Shown: one piece after another, positions 7,375 to 15,995 of the stretch | How positions within the stretch are numbered: the first letter of the stretch is position 1 | How the letters are laid out: each line of letters opens with the position of its first letter | Made by a program: the position numbers and the translations under genes | The notes under the pieces: generated by a model | The model's database searches: none | The model's input: the letters and a program-made list of their open reading frames with translations, nothing else | What the model was told of the DNA's origin: nothing | DNA from: Stutzerimonas stutzeri | GTDB taxonomy: Bacteria > Pseudomonadota > Gammaproteobacteria > Pseudomonadales > Pseudomonadaceae | NCBI GenBank assembly: GCA_002345575.1 | Contig: DDVX01000024.1 | Span: forward strand, 1 to 30,319 | Direction: 5' to 3' | DNA length: 30,319 nt

Positions 7375-7501
7375 CCTCAGTGACAGCCAACAAACGTTCA
7401 GCTCCTGCGCTTTGGAAACTGGAAACAGGTCTGAACGACCTGATCTTCCACAAATCGCAATTACTGGTTACCGCAAGGATCTCGATGTCGCCCCTTACCC
7501 C

Positions 7502-7640
7502 TTAAAGGCTTACCTCTTCTACATTCGACAGCGAATATCGAGGAGACATCCACAGTTCGACAGGTCGTACAGCGTCACCAGGCGCGCCGTGTTCCTCACC
7601 AAATCACGGAAGCGCGTCACGCAGCCAGACTGGCGCATGG
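7502..7640 (-). pseudogene. Relic of an IS5-family transposase C-terminus
   Basis: The minus strand from about 7638 reads MRQSGCVTRFRDLVRNTARL, then VTLYDLSN to 7555. After a one-base shift it continues LWMSPRYSLSNVEEVSL to a TAA at 7502-7504. This follows the usual IS5-group ending (RQFGYVKTRFRGLAKNTAQL, VTLFALSNLWMARR) residue by residue. The upstream part of the gene is not recognisable, so only the C-terminal end survives, frameshifted. The sequence AGGTCTGAAC at 7427-7436 may be the remains of the element's outer end. No product is expected. Confidence 0.7.
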
Positions 7641-7697
7641 TCACTTCGACTTGGAGCAGCGCTGCGCAAACCCGAGAGCGAGTAAACTTGGTGCAGA

Positions 7698-7711
7698 TTA
7701 CATTTTTGTAA
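7698..7711. promoter_or_regulatory. Candidate CopR dyad before the DUF305 gene
   Basis: TTACA-TTTT-TGTAA is a perfect dyad. The longer string TTACATTTTTGTAAGCTT (7698-7715) is repeated exactly at 19068-19085 in front of copR, which is unlikely by chance. It lies 183 bases before the ATG of the DUF305 gene. Confidence 0.65.
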
Positions 7712-7893
7712 GCTTTTTAAAAAAATCGAAACCTCACAGCCTCCCGGCTTGTCCGTTCTTAGGTAACACCGAGGGCTGATTATCAAATCTGAGCTCTCAC
7801 AGTATTAGTAACGCAACTGCCCGGCATGATCGAAAAATACGCAGACTTTAGTCAATGCAATACTGTGGCAGCACATCACCAAGAGGAGTTGAT

Positions 7894-8349
7894 ATGAAAA
7901 TGTCTTATTGGCGTTTCGCTGCGATGGTGGCCACATCAACCGTCATCATGTACGGCGTTATGTATTTGAATACTTACGCTTTTGAGCATGTTCTATGGAG
8001 TGAGACCCGTGCTTGGATGGCGTTAGTAATGGGAGCTGTCATGGCGATAGTCATGCTCGCCTTCATGCTCAATATGTACAAGAAAAAGCCCATGAACATA
8101 GCGATATTCGCCGGCGGAGCAGCTTCCTTTGCTATTGCCCTGTGGCTTGTTCGTAGCCAGGCAACTGTCGACGATACGGACTATATGAAGGCCATGATTC
8201 CTCACCATTCCATAGCCATCATGACAAGTGAGCGCGCTCAGATTTCAGACCCGCGCGTTCGCAAGCTGGCAGATCAAATCATTGAGGCTCAGCGCCGAGA
8301 GATCTCTGAGATGAAGTTCCTGATCAATGATCTAGAGAGGGCTAACTGA
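7894..8349 (+). CDS. DUF305 domain membrane protein
   Basis: A 151-residue protein with three membrane helices (about 6-26, 40-60 and 68-87) and a C-terminal DUF305 segment carrying MKAMIPHHSIAIMTS (HH at 104-105) and a helix ending in MKFLINDLERAN. DUF305 proteins have a ferritin-like fold and are common in copper and other metal islands; the conserved His and Met suggest metal binding. AGAGGAG at 7882-7888 fixes the start at 7894 rather than at the in-frame ATG 13 codons earlier. A perfect CopR dyad lies upstream. Its precise role is unknown. Confidence 0.85.
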   Translation: MKMSYWRFAAMVATSTVIMYGVMYLNTYAFEHVLWSETRAWMALVMGAVMAIVMLAFMLNMYKKKPMNIAIFAGGAASFAIALWLVRSQATVDDTDYMKAMIPHHSIAIMTSERAQISDPRVRKLADQIIEAQRREISEMKFLINDLERAN

Positions 8350-8468
8350 AAAAACGTATCGAGCAACTTTCTCGCCCCGGCCCGTTTTTCCTTCAAGCGT
8401 CACGCGATCCCGACGAGGTCATTGCGCTTATTGAGTTCGCTGACCTGAGCGGCCAGCACACGAACTAA
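8346..8468 (+). other. Open 40-codon frame overlapping the DUF305 stop
   Basis: A frame beginning CTG AAA AAA CGT ATC, overlapping the DUF305 TGA, stays open for 40 codons and has coding-like composition (contains PFFLQASRDPDEVIALIEFA). It has no ATG/GTG/TTG start, so it is either a coupled peptide with an unusual start or the tail of a lost gene. No family is recognised. Confidence 0.3.
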
Positions 8469-8551
8469 CCCGCGATGACGGCGGTGTAGCAAGACGCTCG
8501 TCGCGGTAAAAGCTCAACTACTGCTTGACCACCAAACGTGCCCCGTTGCTT

Positions 8552-9364
8552 TTAGCTGTCATGTACGTGCTCTTTGCCATCCGCATGAGTGTGAGCGTTG
8601 GACGCCGGCTCGGCATGATGGTCGCTGGCGCTACTGCCTTTCGTGCTGGAGTTACTTCCACCATGGTGATCATCGCCGTTACTGCTCGAAGAATGGTGAT
8701 CGGCCTCTGGAGCTGAGCCGCCGTGGTGGTCTGCAGCCGCTATACCGCGACGTCCAGACTCTCCTCCAGCGGCAGCATTGCCATGATGGTCAGAATTGCT
8801 GCCATCCAAGCTTTCATGATTGTGCGTCTGGCTCTCACCGCCACCATGCTGGTGACCGCCACTCGCAGCGACGAGCGCTTGGTATTGCGTAGCGTCGATC
8901 TTGGGCAACTGGCTGATGAAGGCAACCATGCCCCAGATATATTCGTCGCCCATACTCTTACCCCAGGCCGGCATGCCTGTTGCTTTGATTCCATGCTTAA
9001 TGACCCAGAAGGCGGATGCAGGGCCTGCGTCAATGCCGATCTTGGCCAGGTTAGGCGGGGCTGGATACAGCGCCTGACTCAGCTCTGTTTGTTCGACACC
9101 GGGCGCCAGATGGCACCCAACGCACATGGCGTTGTAGTTCCCGGCCCCGCCACGAATGAGAGCCTCGTCATCTAGATTGGGAATCTCAATGTCCTTGGAC
9201 CGCGCTTCGATAGAGCGATCACGCGCCATTGAAAGGAACGCATGCACGGCTGGGTAATGAGGATCGTCAGCACCAACGTTGATCAAGCCGGAATAGGCTC
9301 CGGCTAATATTGCTGCACTACCGACAGCGCCTGCTACCACCAGGGTTGTAATTGTTTTTTTCAT
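8552..9364 (-). CDS. Cytochrome c with His-rich C-terminal tail
   Basis: A 270-residue protein with a signal or anchor helix at residues 4-23. The single haem-c domain has CVGCH near residue 79 and a likely Met ligand in ATGMPAWG near 127. Last comes a roughly 100-residue low-complexity tail packed with His, Gly, Ser and Asp (repeated DHHGG/DHHSS patterns), ending HTHADGKEHVHDS. Class I cytochromes of this type accompany copper-resistance operons and could pass electrons to or from CopA or the respiratory chain. The tail is an evident metal-binding extension. The ATG lies 8 bases past the copB stop. The alternative in-frame start six codons earlier overlaps copB and is less likely. Confidence 0.85.
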   Translation of the reverse strand: MKKTITTLVVAGAVGSAAILAGAYSGLINVGADDPHYPAVHAFLSMARDRSIEARSKDIEIPNLDDEALIRGGAGNYNAMCVGCHLAPGVEQTELSQALYPAPPNLAKIGIDAGPASAFWVIKHGIKATGMPAWGKSMGDEYIWGMVAFISQLPKIDATQYQALVAASGGHQHGGGESQTHNHESLDGSNSDHHGNAAAGGESGRRGIAAADHHGGSAPEADHHSSSSNGDDHHGGSNSSTKGSSASDHHAEPASNAHTHADGKEHVHDS

Positions 9365-9372
9365 ATCAGGCT

Positions 9373-10533
9373 CTAAAACCACATTCGAATGCCGGCGACA
9401 AAGCGCGCCTCTTCAACATCTTCTCCTTCGTCGCGCAGCATGTCTGCGGTATTACCGTATGAGCGACTCCAAGAAATCCCGATGTAGGGCGCAAACTCGC
9501 GAACGATTTCGTAGCGCAGGCGCAAACCCAGTTCGGTATTCGCCAGGCCCGAGCCCACTCCTCTTTCAGAATCATTCTTACCGTAGAAATTGGCTTCCGC
9601 AGTTGGCTGGAGGATCAGCCGATTGGTAAGCAAGATGTCATAGTCGCCCTCAAGACGCGCCGCAGTCTGGCCGTTTTCGCCAACGAAGGCTGTGGCCTCG
9701 GCTTCAAAAGCGTAAAGCGCCATGCCTTGCACACCAAAGGCAGCCCAGGTCTGTGGAGACTCGGGTTTGAAGTCTTGGCGAACGCCAGCAACGACGTCCC
9801 ACCAGGGGCCGACCGAGCGCCCATACAACAGCTGCAGCTCGGCATCCTCGGTTACGCCGTTAGTACGCTCTCCCTCGGAACGAAACCAGACCCGATTGAT
9901 ATCGCCTCCCACCCAGCCTGAGGCATCCCAGGCCAGGGTGCTGCCCTCATCAGCGTCCTGATATTCAAGCTGATCGAGCAGAAAGAAGCTGTTGATGCCG
10001 CTATCGTGCACTGTGTGTCCAGGCAGAGGCGCGAAGGCCGCTTGGCGATCAGCATCCGTGAGGACGGGGATCGGTGTACGACTGGTGGTTCTCGGGGTAT
10101 CAGCGGAGCTATGGTTCATTTGGGAGTGATCCATGTTGCTGTGATCCATCCCTTTCATTTGCTCTTGCATGGCGCCGTGGCCCATCTTGCTATGGTCCAT
10201 AGCCGCAGCTTTACTCTGATTTTGGCCATGGTTCATCTGGGAGTGATCCATACTGCCCATCTGGCCTTGCATGGCCTCATGATTCATCTTGCTGTGGTCC
10301 ATAGCAGGAGTCCCATCCTGCGAATTCTGGCCCTCGGGCATCTGGCTATGATCCATGCCCCCCATCTGCACCTGAGCAGCCCCGTGGTTCATCTTGCTAT
10401 GGTCCATCGGCATGGAGCCGTGGTCCATAGTCGAGTGATCCATCTCTTCTGCGGCAAAGGTAAAGCCGCTACTCAGTGCGCTCATTGACACCGCCAGCGC
10501 AATGAGCGATGGACGTGAAAGCTTAATGGTCAT
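9373..10533 (-). CDS. copB: CopB outer-membrane copper resistance protein
   Basis: A 386-residue protein. Residues 1-27 are a signal peptide (MTIKLSRPSLIALAVSMSAL). Residues 30-145 are a metal-binding region built from MDHSKMNHG-like repeats. From about 170 the CopB/PcoB beta-barrel domain follows (FFLLDQLEYQDADEG, VWFRSEGER, GPWWDVVAGVRQD, YEIVREFAPYIGISWSR) and ends in an aromatic residue (GIRMWF), as outer-membrane proteins do. CopB works with the CopA oxidase in copper sequestration or export at the outer membrane. The start at 10533 overlaps the stop of the upstream small gene by 11 bases, so they are coupled; an ATG 13 codons upstream is also in frame. Confidence 0.93.
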   Translation of the reverse strand: MTIKLSRPSLIALAVSMSALSSGFTFAAEEMDHSTMDHGSMPMDHSKMNHGAAQVQMGGMDHSQMPEGQNSQDGTPAMDHSKMNHEAMQGQMGSMDHSQMNHGQNQSKAAAMDHSKMGHGAMQEQMKGMDHSNMDHSQMNHSSADTPRTTSRTPIPVLTDADRQAAFAPLPGHTVHDSGINSFFLLDQLEYQDADEGSTLAWDASGWVGGDINRVWFRSEGERTNGVTEDAELQLLYGRSVGPWWDVVAGVRQDFKPESPQTWAAFGVQGMALYAFEAEATAFVGENGQTAARLEGDYDILLTNRLILQPTAEANFYGKNDSERGVGSGLANTELGLRLRYEIVREFAPYIGISWSRSYGNTADMLRDEGEDVEEARFVAGIRMWF

Positions 10534-10834
10534 GGTTCGAATCTGCCTCGGCATGGTCGCTGCCATGCTCACCGGTCATTTTTTGGTGGTCCATGCCGTC
10601 ATGGTCCATCGAGCCGTGATTCATCGAGCCGTGATCCATTTGCTGATTGGCGGGGCCCTGGCCTCGCACCTGAGGAGGCTGCTTCTCACTTGCAGCTTTG
10701 GAAGAGTCAACGGCGTGCCGTCCGTGATCGCTGTGATTTTCTTCGGCCAGCGACACTGGGATATACAGGGCAGCCAAAAGGCTCAACATTGCGGCACTGC
10801 AGAACAGGTGGTTTCGTTTCGGGGAATTGCTCAT
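10523..10834 (-). CDS. Small exported Met/His-rich copper-binding protein
   Basis: A 103-residue protein with a signal peptide (residues 1-30, ending VSLA-EE) and a mature part rich in His, Asp and Met, including QMDHGSMNHGSMDHDGMDH and ending HAEADSNHDH. The motif is the same as in CopA and CopB next door, so copper binding in the periplasm is a safe inference. AAGGAGA lies 8 bases before the ATG, and the ribosome site overlaps the copA stop. The 3' end overlaps copB. It is not an obvious CopC, which has a beta-barrel fold and is larger. Confidence 0.85.
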   Translation of the reverse strand: MSNSPKRNHLFCSAAMLSLLAALYIPVSLAEENHSDHGRHAVDSSKAASEKQPPQVRGQGPANQQMDHGSMNHGSMDHDGMDHQKMTGEHGSDHAEADSNHDH

Positions 10835-10846
10835 TAGATATCTCCT

Positions 10847-12628
10847 TTACTCATCCACACGAACTTCACGGAACATGCCCATTTCCATGTGGAGCAGCAG
10901 GTGGCAGTGATAGGCCCAGCGCCCTAGCGCATCTGCGGTTACGCGATAGCTGCGCTTCGAGCCTGGTGGTACATCAATGGTGTGTTTGCGAACTAGGAAG
11001 TTGCCGTTCTCATCCTCCAGATCGCTCCACATGCCATGAAGGTGGATGGGGTGGGTCATCATGGTGTCGTTGACTAAGGTGATACGAACACGCTCGCCAT
11101 ACTTCAATCGCAACGGTTCCGCATCAGAGAACTCAATGCCATCGAATGACCAAGAGAATTTCTCCATGTGACCTGTGAGGTGCAACTCGATGGTACGGCT
11201 CGGCTCGCGCCCATCCGGATCGAGGAAGGTGCTGTGCAGATCTGAGTAAGTCAGCACACGGCGACCGTTGTTGCGAAGCCCGATTCCCGGGTCATTCAGC
11301 TTGGGAGTTGGCGTCATGGTCTGCATGTCGACCAGAGGGTTATTGGTTTCGGAGGCCGGATGGGGCTGCATCGCTCCACCCATGCCTGCCATCGCTGAAT
11401 GATCCATGCCAGCCATGCTGTCGTGGTCCATACCTGCCATCTTGCTATGATCCATGCCTGCCATGCCGCCCTGCATGGAGCCATGATCCATTCCCTCCAT
11501 GCTGCCGTGATCCATTCCCATATCGCTCATGGAGATCAACGGGCGAGGATCAACTTCAGGAACAGGCGCGCTCAGCCCTTCGCGAACGGCCAGGGTGCCG
11601 CGTGAATAGCCAGTGCGGTCCATGGACTGCGCGAAGATGGTGTAGGCCTGCTCGCTATCGGGCTCGACTATTACATCGAAGGTTTCGGCCGCAGTAATAC
11701 GGAACTCATCGACGCTAACAGGTTTGACGTACTGCCCATCGGCCGCCACCACCGTCATCTTTAGACCGGGGATGCGGACATCGAAATAGGTCATGGCCGA
11801 TGCATTGATGAAGCGCAGACGGATTTTCTCACCCGGCTTGAAAATACCAGTCCAGTTGTTATCCGGCGCCTGGCCATTCATCAAGTAGGTGTAGGTATAG
11901 CCACTGACATCGGCAAGATCAGTCGGGCTCATTTTCATCTCGGCCCACATCTTCCGATCAGCGATCGCTGCGGACCACCCCATCTCGCTCACGTCATCGA
12001 CGAAGTCGCCGACAGTACGTTTGTGGAAGTTGTAGTAATCCGATTGCTTTTTGAGCTTGGCCAGAACCCGTTCCGGATCTTCGTCAGTCCAGTCACTTAG
12101 TAGCACGACGTAGTCACGGTCGTAGCTGAACGGCTCCGGCTCTTTGGCATCGATCACCAGAGCACCATAGACGCCAGCCTGCTCCTGCAGTCCCGAGTGA
12201 CTGTGGTACCAATAGGTGCCGTTCTGGTTAACCTTGAATTTGTACTCATACATGCCATCGGGGGCGATGCCGTGGAAACTCAGGCCAGGTACGCCATCCA
12301 TGTTCGCCGGCAGGATGATGCCGTGCCAGTGAATCGAGGTATCTTCCTGCAGACGATTACGAACGCGCAGAGTCACGGTATCGCCTTCCCGCCACCGCAG
12401 GGTCGGCCCCGGAAGTGAGCCATTGATGGTCATCGCGGTACGAGCCGCGCCAGTAATATTTACCGGGGTTTCACCGATGAACAGATCAAAATCGGTACCG
12501 GCCAGCACGTTGGCCTGACCGGGACTGGTCACGGCCCAGACCGGCATACGCCACATGCCTAAGCCGCCGAGAATACTGGTGGCGGCTAGCCCCTTGATGA
12601 AAGTGCGCCTTGTGGTTTTGCTTTGCAT
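10847..12628 (-). CDS. copA: CopA multicopper oxidase
   Basis: A 593-residue protein with a twin-arginine signal (TRRTFIKGLAATS). It contains the four multicopper oxidase copper-site motifs: HWHG, HSH (GTYWYHSHSG), HPIHLHG and HCHLLLHMEMGM. Between cupredoxin domains 2 and 3 lies a Met-rich insert of MDHGSM/MDHSKM repeats (about residues 395-445) that binds extra Cu(I). It is the Pseudomonas-type CopA/PcoA, which oxidises Cu(I) and sequesters copper in the periplasm. The preferred start is the ATG at 12628 just before the Tat signal, with TGGA upstream. It is first in a minus-strand operon with the Met/His protein, copB and cytochrome c. A dyad at 13052-13065 may be its CopR site, though distant. 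Confidence 0.95.
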   Translation of the reverse strand: MQSKTTRRTFIKGLAATSILGGLGMWRMPVWAVTSPGQANVLAGTDFDLFIGETPVNITGAARTAMTINGSLPGPTLRWREGDTVTLRVRNRLQEDTSIHWHGIILPANMDGVPGLSFHGIAPDGMYEYKFKVNQNGTYWYHSHSGLQEQAGVYGALVIDAKEPEPFSYDRDYVVLLSDWTDEDPERVLAKLKKQSDYYNFHKRTVGDFVDDVSEMGWSAAIADRKMWAEMKMSPTDLADVSGYTYTYLMNGQAPDNNWTGIFKPGEKIRLRFINASAMTYFDVRIPGLKMTVVAADGQYVKPVSVDEFRITAAETFDVIVEPDSEQAYTIFAQSMDRTGYSRGTLAVREGLSAPVPEVDPRPLISMSDMGMDHGSMEGMDHGSMQGGMAGMDHSKMAGMDHDSMAGMDHSAMAGMGGAMQPHPASETNNPLVDMQTMTPTPKLNDPGIGLRNNGRRVLTYSDLHSTFLDPDGREPSRTIELHLTGHMEKFSWSFDGIEFSDAEPLRLKYGERVRITLVNDTMMTHPIHLHGMWSDLEDENGNFLVRKHTIDVPPGSKRSYRVTADALGRWAYHCHLLLHMEMGMFREVRVDE

Positions 12629-13273
12629 CCCGTTATGTCCATTAATCAGATGAGCCGGTGGTGAGCAATCCGGTCTCGGGTTCGTTGACTGCCCCACTAT
12701 CGAGATTCCACCTTCAACCTTTCCCACTGTTGTGTGAACTCGTTCCAGCGAGCAGCGCCTCTTCAGCAGTTGGTAAGCTCAGCTTATTTGGCGTCGCAAT
12801 TTGCAACAGGCGCCTCGGCTTATGCTGCTTGGAGGCGACAGATTCTCAAACCGCCACTCAGGTGCCCCATATGCCAACTGACACATTCGCCCCTGCCAAG
12901 TCGGAGTACTCGGCAACGCATGAAAACAGGGGCATTGTTCGATCCCCCTCGAAATACCCGTTAATTCGGTTTCCGTTTGAACGGAGTGCTTTGTTCTTCA
13001 GGCACGACGCCAACTTAACCGCGGCATCCTGTCACAGGCCTTAGCGAAACATTACAGTTCTGTCAGGTTCTAGTTTTTCTGACTGTTAAGTTCCGGTGTG
13101 GCTGTTCAACAAATGGCTGACTTCAGCCGTCACGGATTTTGAAAGTGGAGCATCGGTAAAAACGATCAAGTCATCTGCCCACGTCTTAGCTTTCAGCCGC
13201 CGCAAGTACATGCTGCGGCGGGCTGCGATCTGCCAGCTGACGTCGACTTCCGGGAGCGACCAGGTTGCATGCT
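12629..13273. other. Intergenic region between copA and dsbD
   Basis: No supported gene lies here. The open frames on either strand lack ribosome sites and known protein features. It should hold the copA operon promoter. It contains the candidate CopR dyad at 13052-13065. Close to dsbD there is a GC-rich hairpin, CCGCCGCA (13197-13204) with TGCGGCGG (13214-13221), 53 bases past the dsbD stop; it lacks a T-run and could be a weak terminator. Confidence 0.5.
13052..13065. promoter_or_regulatory. Candidate CopR dyad
   Basis: TTACA-GTTC-TGTCA matches TTACA-N4-TGTAA with one mismatch. It is the only such dyad in the region upstream of the copA operon, although it is about 420 bases from the copA start. 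Confidence 0.45.
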
Positions 13274-15036
13274 TTACATTCGGTCGTCGGCTTGACGCAG
13301 TCGTTCCAGAAAACTCTCGGCGTCGGTTTCACCAACCGTGCGAAGGTCCTGCCACTCATCACCACTGGGGGCAAACAATTGCAGTGCCGGCGGGCCAAAC
13401 AGCTGGTAGCGATCAAGCAGCGCGCGTTGCTCGGCATCGCTACGCGTCATATCGAAGCGCACCAGCCGGTAATCAGCCAGCTGTTCGCGCACAGAGGACA
13501 CTTCGAGTACTTCTCGTTCGATTACTTTGCAACTGATGCACCAGTCGGCGTACCAGTCCAGCAGCAAAGGTTGGCCGGCAGTTTTCGCTGACAACAGTGC
13601 CGCATCCAGGGCTGCTGGGGTGTCCAGGGTCTGCCAGCCGACGGTTGCGTCGATTTGAGGCAAGCCTTGGGCGTCCAGGCGACCCAGTGGGCGCAGCGGG
13701 TCGGTTTGACCTTGCAAAGCGCCCACCCAACTGCTGATGCCGTAAACCAGCAAGGCCACACCAAGCAACTGGGCAAGCTTCTGCTTGCCGGGCTTAGGAA
13801 TAAATTCCAGGGCGCCCAGCCACAACGCAGTGCCAACCGCCAACAGGCCCCACAAGGCCAGCGTCACGGGAGCTGGTAACACACGCTCCAGCAGCCATAC
13901 AGAGACACCCAGCAACATCAGACCGAAAACCTTGCGTACGCCGACCATCCAGGTCCCGGACTTGGGCAACAAGGCGGCGCCACCAGTGGCGAACAACACC
14001 AACGGCGCCCCCATGCCCAGACCCAGCGAAAACAGCTTCAGCCCGCCGCCCAGGGCATCGCCGGTGGCGCTGATGTACAGCAGCGCACCGACCAGTGGTG
14101 CTGTCACGCAGGGTGATACAAGCAGGCTTGACAGCACGCCTAGCGTTGCGGCCCCTATCATTGAACCCCCGCGGGTTCGGCTGGCCAGGCGATCCATTCG
14201 TTCGGTAATAAAGCGCGGCATACGCAACTCGAACACCCCGAACATGGCCAGGGCAAATACCGAAAAGAACAGCGCAAAGGGCACCAGTAGCCACGGTGAC
14301 TGCAGGCGCGCCTGCAGGTTGAGGCCAGCTCCGAACATGCCCATCAGCGCTCCGAGCAGTGCGAAGCAGGCAGCCATGGGAAGTACGTAGGCAAGCGACA
14401 GGCGAAAACCTCGTAGCCCACCGAGTTGTCCACGCAGCACTACGCCGGAAAGGATGGGCAGCATCGGCAGCACGCAGGGAGTGAAAGTCAGCCCCAAACC
14501 GGCCAGAAAGAACAGTGCCAGACTTCCCCAGTCCAAGGTCGTTTCCGGTTGCGCAGGCGATACCGGGGGCGAGTTACCGATCTGAAAAGTGCGCATTTCA
14601 GGTGGGTAGCACAGTCCCAGATCGGCGCAGCCCTGGTAGCTCACCTGCAGGGTGAACGGCCTGTTCTGAGGGTTATCAATCGGTAGTTCTAAGTCCGTAA
14701 TGCCGTAGAACACCTCGACATCGCCGAAATACTCATCGGTTTTCGGTTCGGCTGCAGGCCATTGCGGGGTGCCGATTGTTACTTGCGGATGGTCGCTGTT
14801 GAAGGCGAAACGATGTTTGTAGAGGTAATAGCCATCGGCATTATGAACCGCAGGCGAATACTGTCGGTGTCGGCTTCTATCAGATCAAGGCCAAAGGCCA
14901 GATCCACCGGCAGGAAGTCCTGGCTGTTATTCAGGGGGGCGTTGAACAGGGCCGGCTGTGAGCGAGGCAGATCAAAAATCCCAGCACTGACCGGCAGTGG
15001 GATCAGTAAAAGCAGGCACAGCAAAAGGCGGAACAT
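13274..15036 (-). pseudogene. dsbD: DsbD thiol:disulfide interchange protein, frameshifted
   Basis: The gene starts at 15036 (MFRLLLCLLLLIPLPVSAG, signal peptide) and encodes a DsbD N-terminal domain until about 14842. The frame then slips: the frame in use runs to a stop at 14779, but the next frame continues ADGYYLYKHRFAFNSDHPQV and joins the long downstream frame without a stop. The rest is complete: the membrane domain (GLTFTPCVLPMLPILSG; SPCVTAPLVGALLY) and a C-terminal thioredoxin domain with WYADWCISCKV. DsbD carries electrons from cytosolic thioredoxin to periplasmic proteins. A single missing base within 14838-14846 explains the break, either real or a sequencing error. Without repair only fragments could be made. 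Confidence 0.88.
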
Positions 15037-15086
15037 GGGTATCTCGCGGAACAAGAGTTAACGAAAGGCTCCGGACATAATTCCGC

Positions 15087-15160
15087 CTCGCAAGTCAGGA
15101 AACTGTCCTGAGCAAGCGAGCCGGACGGGGTGATCGCTGCGATCATCCAGTGATCACCCC
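15087..15160. repeat. Two dyads between dsbD and the DUF411 gene
   Basis: The first is CTCGC (15087-15091) and CAGGA (15096-15100) pairing with TCCTG (15106-15110) and GCGAG (15116-15120), a hairpin with an internal loop in the presumed dsbD promoter. The second is GGGGTGATC (15127-15135) pairing with GATCACCCC (15152-15160), a perfect 9-bp stem 59 bases beyond the DUF411 stop. The latter fits a transcript end for the leftward copZ-DUF411 unit, although no T-run follows on the minus strand. Confidence 0.45.
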
Positions 15161-15218
15161 CGCGTTCTCTTTGCTGCCACCCGCCTGGGAAAGCCGGTCA
15201 GCGGCACGGAGCCTGAAT

Positions 15219-15659
15219 TTACGGGTACTTGGCGAGGACCTCATCCTGCCCTGAACGGGTAAGCCCGATTACCTCGTAGGCATGTTTGGCATCACCGTGC
15301 TCCATACCGGGCGATCCAGCCGGCATGCCGGGCACGGCAATACCTAGCAGGTCGGAACGCTTGCGCAATTCGAGTATCTGCGCCACCGGCACGTGGCCTT
15401 CAACGAACTTGCCGTTGATCACACCGGTGTGACAGGACGCCAGACGCGGCTCCACTCCTAGGTCTTGCTTCACCGAACGCATGTTGCGTTCAACATGGTC
15501 GCGGACCGCAAAGCCGTTGTCCTCCAGATAGGAGATCCAGTCCTTGCAGCAACCACAGTTGGCGTCTCGGTGTACATCGATGATCAAGGGTTCAGCGGCA
15601 TGGATCGCCCCACTTACCAGCAGCGCCGCAAGGGCTGATATACGCAGTTTTCTAGACAT
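15219..15659 (-). CDS. Exported DUF411 metal-binding protein
   Basis: A 146-residue protein with a signal peptide (residues 1-20, ending IHA-AE) and a DUF411 domain: IDVHRDANCGCCKDWISYLE near residues 25-45, then VEPRLASCHTGVINGKFVEG and a conserved VPVAQILEL. The CGCC cluster with a later CH are presumed copper ligands. DUF411 proteins, some called CopG, are periplasmic and accompany copper-export genes. The ATG at 15659 follows AAGGTT on the minus strand and lies 26 bases after the copZ stop, so the two share the CueR-type promoter. An extended in-frame start upstream would run into copZ and is rejected. Confidence 0.85.
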   Translation of the reverse strand: MSRKLRISALAALLVSGAIHAAEPLIIDVHRDANCGCCKDWISYLEDNGFAVRDHVERNMRSVKQDLGVEPRLASCHTGVINGKFVEGHVPVAQILELRKRSDLLGIAVPGMPAGSPGMEHGDAKHAYEVIGLTRSGQDEVLAKYP

Positions 15660-15685
15660 ATAAGAACCTTGTTTGCCTCTCGTTT

Positions 15686-15958
15686 TCAGTTGCAGCCGCA
15701 GCCACCGCTGCCACCGCAACCCGTCTTTTTCATGTTGTTCGTCCCGGCTGCCGGACTGGCCAGCTGCGCGGGATATCCCGCATCAGTCAGGGAAGCAATC
15801 AGCACTTGGCTGTCGCTCTGGCCGCTAACCCGCACCCTGGCGGCTTGCAAATCGACATCCACCTTGGTGACGCCCTCGACAGTGTTGAGCGCCTCGGTGA
15901 CATGCTTGACGCACGAGCCGCAGCTCATGCCTTCGACGTTCAGTTCAATGGTGCTCAT
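15686..15958 (-). CDS. copZ: CopZ-like copper chaperone with Cys-rich tail
   Basis: A 90-residue protein. Residues 1-66 form a heavy-metal-associated (HMA) domain with the Cu(I) site GMSCGSC and the usual beta-alpha-beta-beta-alpha-beta pattern (IELNVEGM, VDVDLQAARVRV, DAGYPAQ). Unusually, a tail ending TGCGGSGGCGCN adds four more cysteines, a possible second Cu(I) site. No signal peptide, so it is a cytosolic chaperone delivering copper to the P-type ATPase encoded just upstream. AGGAG precedes the ATG at 15958. The promoter is of CueR type. The ATPase itself lacks an HMA domain, so CopZ may supply that function separately. Confidence 0.92.
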   Translation of the reverse strand: MSTIELNVEGMSCGSCVKHVTEALNTVEGVTKVDVDLQAARVRVSGQSDSQVLIASLTDAGYPAQLASPAAGTNNMKKTGCGGSGGCGCN

Positions 15959-15995
15959 GAGAATCTCCTGGGAAGTCACCGTAATGGTTGAGCAG

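Noticed and set aside
7322..7711. 129-codon rightward frame upstream of DUF305
   Set aside because: It runs antisense through the IS5 relic and ends inside the CopR-like dyad; the composition is not protein-like.
10100..10450. Regularly repeated short motifs in copB that could look like a CRISPR array
   Set aside because: They are in-frame MDHSKM-type metal-binding codon repeats of variable spacing, not direct repeats with unique spacers.
12658..13044. 128-codon rightward frame upstream of copA
   Set aside because: No ribosome site, no domain, and it overlaps the likely copA promoter region.
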